In this document: piece after piece, positions 61,251-64,000 of the stretch
How positions within the stretch are numbered: the first letter of the stretch is position 1
Layout of the letters: the number at the start of each line of letters is the position of its first letter
Assembly: GCA_020025595.1 (NCBI GenBank)
Contig: JAHHRV010000003.1
Coordinates: 124,001-188,000, forward strand
Origin: Oscillospiraceae bacterium
GTDB taxonomy: Bacteria; Bacillota; Clostridia; Oscillospirales; Oscillospiraceae
Direction of reading: 5' to 3'
Length of the DNA: 64,000 nt
Position numbers and translations under genes: made by a program
The notes under the pieces: generated by a model
The model's input: the letters and a program-made list of their open reading frames with translations, nothing else
The model's database searches: none
What the model was told of the DNA's origin: nothing

Positions 61251-61864
61251 TTCCCAGCCTTCTCTTTCTCCATCCGACCGGTGCCGCCCTCGACGACACC
61301 ATCATGCTTCAGCACAGAAACAATGGTTCCGAAGAAGCACTTTGCATCAAAAGCGAAGCTGAGCTTATCTACATACTCGCCGTCCAGCCGGGCTTTTACA
61401 GGAATCTCCAGTTCATCACGGCCATTGATCTGTGCCCAGCCCGTAAGTCCCGGGCGGACATCATTTGCGCCGTACTTATCCCGTTCTGCGATCAGGTCTT
61501 CCTGATTCCACAGGGCAGGTCTGGGGCCGATGATGCTCATATCTCCAACAAAAATCGACCAGATCTGGGGAAGTTCATCCAAAGAAAGCTTACGCAGAAC
61601 CTTTCCGCTCTTGGTGATCCACTGGTCCGGATCAGTCAGCATATGAGTGGGCATATTGGCCGGAGTCTCGGTATACATACTGCGGAACTTAGGCATCATA
61701 AATGTCTTTTTGTGGATGCCTACACGCTTCTGCCAGAACAGCACCGGACCCTTGGAATCGCACTTGACAATGATTGCGATCACAAGCATCGGAATGGCCA
61801 GAATAATTAAGGCCAACGCAGACAAAATGACATCGATGGTGCGCTTGATAAATGCTTTATACAT
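61247..61864 (-). CDS. Undecaprenyl-phosphate sugar-phosphate transferase (CapM/WbpL-role, PglC-like)
   Basis: A 205-residue monotopic phosphoglycosyl transferase, starting the repeat unit by putting a sugar-1-phosphate on the lipid carrier. One N-terminal re-entrant helix, PKFRSMY, the catalytic LDELPQIWSIFVGDMSIIGP and RPGLTGWAQINGRD are clear. The C-terminal FAFDAKCFFGTI is typical. Its sugar is predicted to be D-FucNAc or D-QuiNAc. Start 61864 follows gaggag. Confidence 0.95.
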   Translation of the reverse strand: MYKAFIKRTIDVILSALALIILAIPMLVIAIIVKCDSKGPVLFWQKRVGIHKKTFMMPKFRSMYTETPANMPTHMLTDPDQWITKSGKVLRKLSLDELPQIWSIFVGDMSIIGPRPALWNQEDLIAERDKYGANDVRPGLTGWAQINGRDELEIPVKARLDGEYVDKLSFAFDAKCFFGTIVSVLKHDGVVEGGTGRMEKEKAGK

Positions 61865-62467
61865 TCGTTTTTTCTCCTCACTGTATTTTCCACGGAAGTT
61901 ATATCCGGAAAAAATATTTATATTTACAATATAGTTGCTATTGTTATTTTTCGCTTGGGATCCTCTGCAGATTTTATGGACATTCTGTCACAGAAGCCTC
62001 ACTTGCGCAGGCCGAAGCCTGATTGATATTTTGCTGCATAACAGCAAAAACACGCTTTTACCAGCGTGTCTATCGTCCATAAGCATCGCAATGGCAGCCT
62101 GTGAGGAATTCCGAAGTCAGCAGCACAATGTAAATGGGCTGTGCATTCCTTCCATCCGGCAATCCGGAAAGCCCAGCACCCGGCGCATAAGCCGGAGAAT
62201 CGAGCCGAAAGCCTCTTCAGATGAGCCGCAATTCATACAAAAAGCCAGGTGGCTTTTCAAAATCCTGTGCAAAATCAGGAACTATGCCCCCGGCAAACTA
62301 AAAACGCTTTTCAAATCGCACCAGAGGTACGATCTGCTGACTCTGAATAAATGGCTTACTTCCGACCGGCAGCCGCAGCAAGGGATATCGCATCTGTTGA
62401 CAGGCCGCAGCTGCAATCTGTGACAGTATCGCCGGTGCTGTACAAGCGAAACTTGCGCAGAAAACCT
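61865..62467 (-). promoter_or_regulatory. Long untranslated leader of the capM operon with terminator-like hairpins
   Basis: About 600 bases without a convincing gene on either strand, downstream of a predicted promoter. On the minus strand it carries several hairpins; two are terminator-like: aaaagcc / ggcttttt (62240-62257) and acacgct / agcgtgt with a T run (62046-62069). An open frame on plus (61935-62423) has no site or recognisable product. The layout suggests attenuation or antitermination. Confidence 0.6.
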
Positions 62468-62474
62468 CATGTTT

Positions 62475-62503
62475 AGTATACAACATAATCCGACCATTCG
62501 CAA
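62475..62503 (-). promoter_or_regulatory. Predicted promoter of the capM operon
   Basis: On the minus strand, TTGCGA (complement 62498-62503), 17-base spacer, TATACT (complement 62475-62480). Confidence 0.75.
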
Positions 62504-62673
62504 TAGTTAAAACAACAAATATACGCCGTAATTTTATCAATAAACTGTCATCTCTATAGACAAAAACACGCATTTCCCTGCAAATCAATACATAAATTGT
62601 TCACACTCGTGCAGTCGGACATCCCTGGCCTGCCCTGCATCGGAAATGTTGTTTTATGCACTTTTGGCGCAAA

Positions 62674-62706
62674 AAAACAGCGGCTTCCCTGTTGAAGCCG
62701 CTGTTT
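62674..62706 (-). terminator. Terminator of the capD-like gene
   Basis: Stem aaacagcggcttc / gaagccgctgttt, with a run of Ts on the minus strand. Confidence 0.93.
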
Positions 62707-62708
62707 TA

Positions 62709-64000
62709 CTATACCTTAATCTGAGGATGATAAGTGGGGACGATTTCCGCCACAAGCTCTTTCATGTTGGTTGCTTCCACACGGTAAGCTGCATCCAGCC
62801 GAGCCAGCTGCTGCTTAAAGAGTTCATCATCCATTTCAATGGGTTTTCCGATGTGAATCAGCTTGTTATCAGTCTCCTGCAGGCCTTCTTCCTTCATCAG
62901 AAGCTCCTCATACAGTTTTTCGCCGGGACGCAGGCCGGTATATTCCACCTTGATATCCACATCCGGCTCGTATCCGGACAGGCGAATCAGATTTCTTGCC
63001 ATGGTGTCGATCTTGACAGGCTCACCCATATCCAGCACGAAAATTTCGCCGCCCTTGGCATAGTAGCCCGCCTGAAGCACCAGGCTGACTGCCTCGGGAA
63101 TGGTCATAAAGTAGCGGATGATGTCAGGATGGGTAACCGTAACAGGGCCGCCTTCTTCAATCTGCTTCTTGAACAGCGGAATGACAGAGCCGTTACTGCC
63201 CAGAACATTGCCGAAACGAACCGCAACAAACTCTGTATCGGACTCCCGGTTCATCATCTGTACGACCATCTCGCACAGGCGCTTACTTGCGCCCATGATA
63301 TTGGTGGGATTAACTGCCTTATCGGTAGAAATCAGCACAAAGCGCTTAACGCCGTACTTGGCAGCAGCCTGCGCCATTTTGTAGGTGCCGAAGACATTGT
63401 TCTTGATTGCCTCGTTGGGGCTGTCCTCCATCAGAGGCACATGCTTGTGAGCCGCCGCATGGAATACAAGTTCCGGCTTGTACTTGCCCAGAACATAGTC
63501 GAGTCTTGCGGTATTCCGGACAGAACCGATGAGCGTTACCAGATTCAGGTCAGGGTAAGTCCGCTGCAGCTCCAGCTGGATGTCGTAGGCATTGTTCTCA
63601 TAAATATCAAAGATAATCAGCTGCTTGGGATTTGCCCGGGCAATCTGACGACACAGCTCGCTGCCGATACTGCCGCCGCCACCGGTGACCATGACGACCT
63701 TGCCGGAAATATATCCCAGAATCTCATCCAGGTTTACCTTGATGGGTTCTCTGCCCAGCAGATCCTGCGCATCGACTTTGCGCAGCTTGCTCACGCTGAT
63801 TTCACCGTTGACCAGCTGATACATACCGGGCAGCACCTGAACCTGACAGCCTGTGGAGCTGCACAGATCCAGAATTTCCTTTTTATCCTTCGCAGAAATG
63901 GAAGGAATCGCAAAAATGATCCGGTTGATGTGATATTTTTCTACTGCACCCTGAATTTCGTACCGGTCTCCAACAATGGGGACACCGCACAGGCGCTTAT
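62709..64000 (-). CDS. capD: Membrane UDP-GlcNAc 4,6-dehydratase (CapD/WbpM-like), N-terminus outside window
   Basis: The frame is open to the window end; 429 residues are visible and the N-terminal membrane helices are missing. The CoA-binding-like part has IVGDRYEIQGAVEKYHINR, and the catalytic SDR domain has VMVTGGGGSIGSELCRQI, HAAAHKHVPLME, LISTDKAVNPTN and MGASKRLCE, where Met replaces the common Tyr as in WbpM-type enzymes. It makes the 4-keto-6-deoxy intermediate from UDP-GlcNAc for the reductase at 60372. It has its own terminator and is transcribed separately from the capM operon. Confidence 0.94.
   Translation of the reverse strand, partial: KRLCGVPIVGDRYEIQGAVEKYHINRIIFAIPSISAKDKKEILDLCSSTGCQVQVLPGMYQLVNGEISVSKLRKVDAQDLLGREPIKVNLDEILGYISGKVVMVTGGGGSIGSELCRQIARANPKQLIIFDIYENNAYDIQLELQRTYPDLNLVTLIGSVRNTARLDYVLGKYKPELVFHAAAHKHVPLMEDSPNEAIKNNVFGTYKMAQAAAKYGVKRFVLISTDKAVNPTNIMGASKRLCEMVVQMMNRESDTEFVAVRFGNVLGSNGSVIPLFKKQIEEGGPVTVTHPDIIRYFMTIPEAVSLVLQAGYYAKGGEIFVLDMGEPVKIDTMARNLIRLSGYEPDVDIKVEYTGLRPGEKLYEELLMKEEGLQETDNKLIHIGKPIEMDDELFKQQLARLDAAYRVEATNMKELVAEIVPTYHPQIKV

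Noticed and set aside
61935..62423. Plus-strand frame of 162 residues in the capM leader
   Set aside because: No site or domain; antisense to the predicted leader transcript.
1..64000. CRISPR arrays, insertion sequences, prophage genes, rRNA
   Set aside because: No regularly spaced repeats, transposase, integrase, phage structural genes or rRNA were seen on either strand.

Overview
This window is a piece of bacterial chromosome that reads as a Gram-positive, low-mobility Clostridia genome, most probably of the Oscillospirales/Ruminococcaceae type. Evidence: strong purine-rich ribosome-binding sites before nearly every gene, frequent TTG/GTG starts, canonical TTGACA-N17-TATAAT promoters, many tight intrinsic terminators, a Firmicutes-type ribosomal protein L27 with a cleavable N-terminal extension next to its protease Prp, an rplU-prp-rpmA-obgE block, an rpsF-ssb-rpsR block, and a YkoE-type ECF transporter under a TPP riboswitch. 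The assignment below class level is inference. No rRNA, insertion sequence, prophage or CRISPR array was seen.

Layout. 1-7.2 kb (+): a sugar-phosphate operon consisting of a ROK repressor, a NagB-like isomerase/deaminase, a class II aldolase, a PPi-type phosphofructokinase, a divergent triose-phosphate isomerase and a nickel-pincer LarA-family hydroxyacid racemase; several members have altered catalytic positions, so it may be a parallel route for an unusual substrate. 7.3-15.5 kb: alanine racemase with a membrane-anchored phosphodiester-glycosidase protein, two DUF975-type membrane proteins, an XRE/TPR regulator, and a Mbeg1-like hydrolase. 15.5-23.7 kb (-): an oligopeptide (Opp) ABC operon with two remarkable insertions: a complete seven-bladed RCC1-like beta-propeller inside the OppC permease and a long coiled coil inside the OppF ATPase. 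24.3-26 kb: a purine-type NCS2 permease and tRNA-Leu. 26.2-30 kb (-): a TPP-riboswitch-controlled thiamine-precursor ECF transporter with an NMT1/THI5-like protein lacking a signal peptide. 30.2-38.4 kb: housekeeping genes (CPBP protease, nucleotidyltransferase, coaE, tsaC, prfA, rlmA, polysaccharide deacetylase, lipid kinase, NUDIX). 38.5-41.1 kb: a cytosolic ParB-like/BMP fusion protein translationally coupled to a metallophosphoesterase. 41.1-46.9 kb: rpsF-ssb-rpsR, a pair of identically spaced DnaA-box dyads between convergent genes, an AraC regulator, rplU-prp-rpmA-obgE, a NusG-II-domain protein and tRNA-Val.

47-64 kb is a surface-polysaccharide locus, mostly on the minus strand. Gene content matches the module of Staphylococcus aureus Cap5/Cap8 and Pseudomonas aeruginosa O11: a CapD-like dehydratase, CapM-like phosphoglycosyl transferase, CapN-like reductase, CapL-like transferase and CapE/F/G for UDP-L-FucNAc. 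It therefore predicts a lipid-linked L-FucNAc-D-FucNAc (or D-QuiNAc) disaccharide, decorated by a polyol phosphate (a TarI/IspD-like cytidylyltransferase plus a TagF-like transferase) and acyl groups, then flipped and polymerised by Wzx/Wzy-like proteins. The capM operon has a predicted promoter about 600 bases upstream and a long untranslated leader with terminator-like hairpins, which suggests attenuation or processive antitermination.

The best candidates for an undescribed system are the propeller-bearing peptide transporter, the ParB/BMP-phosphoesterase pair, and the DnaA-box dyad site.
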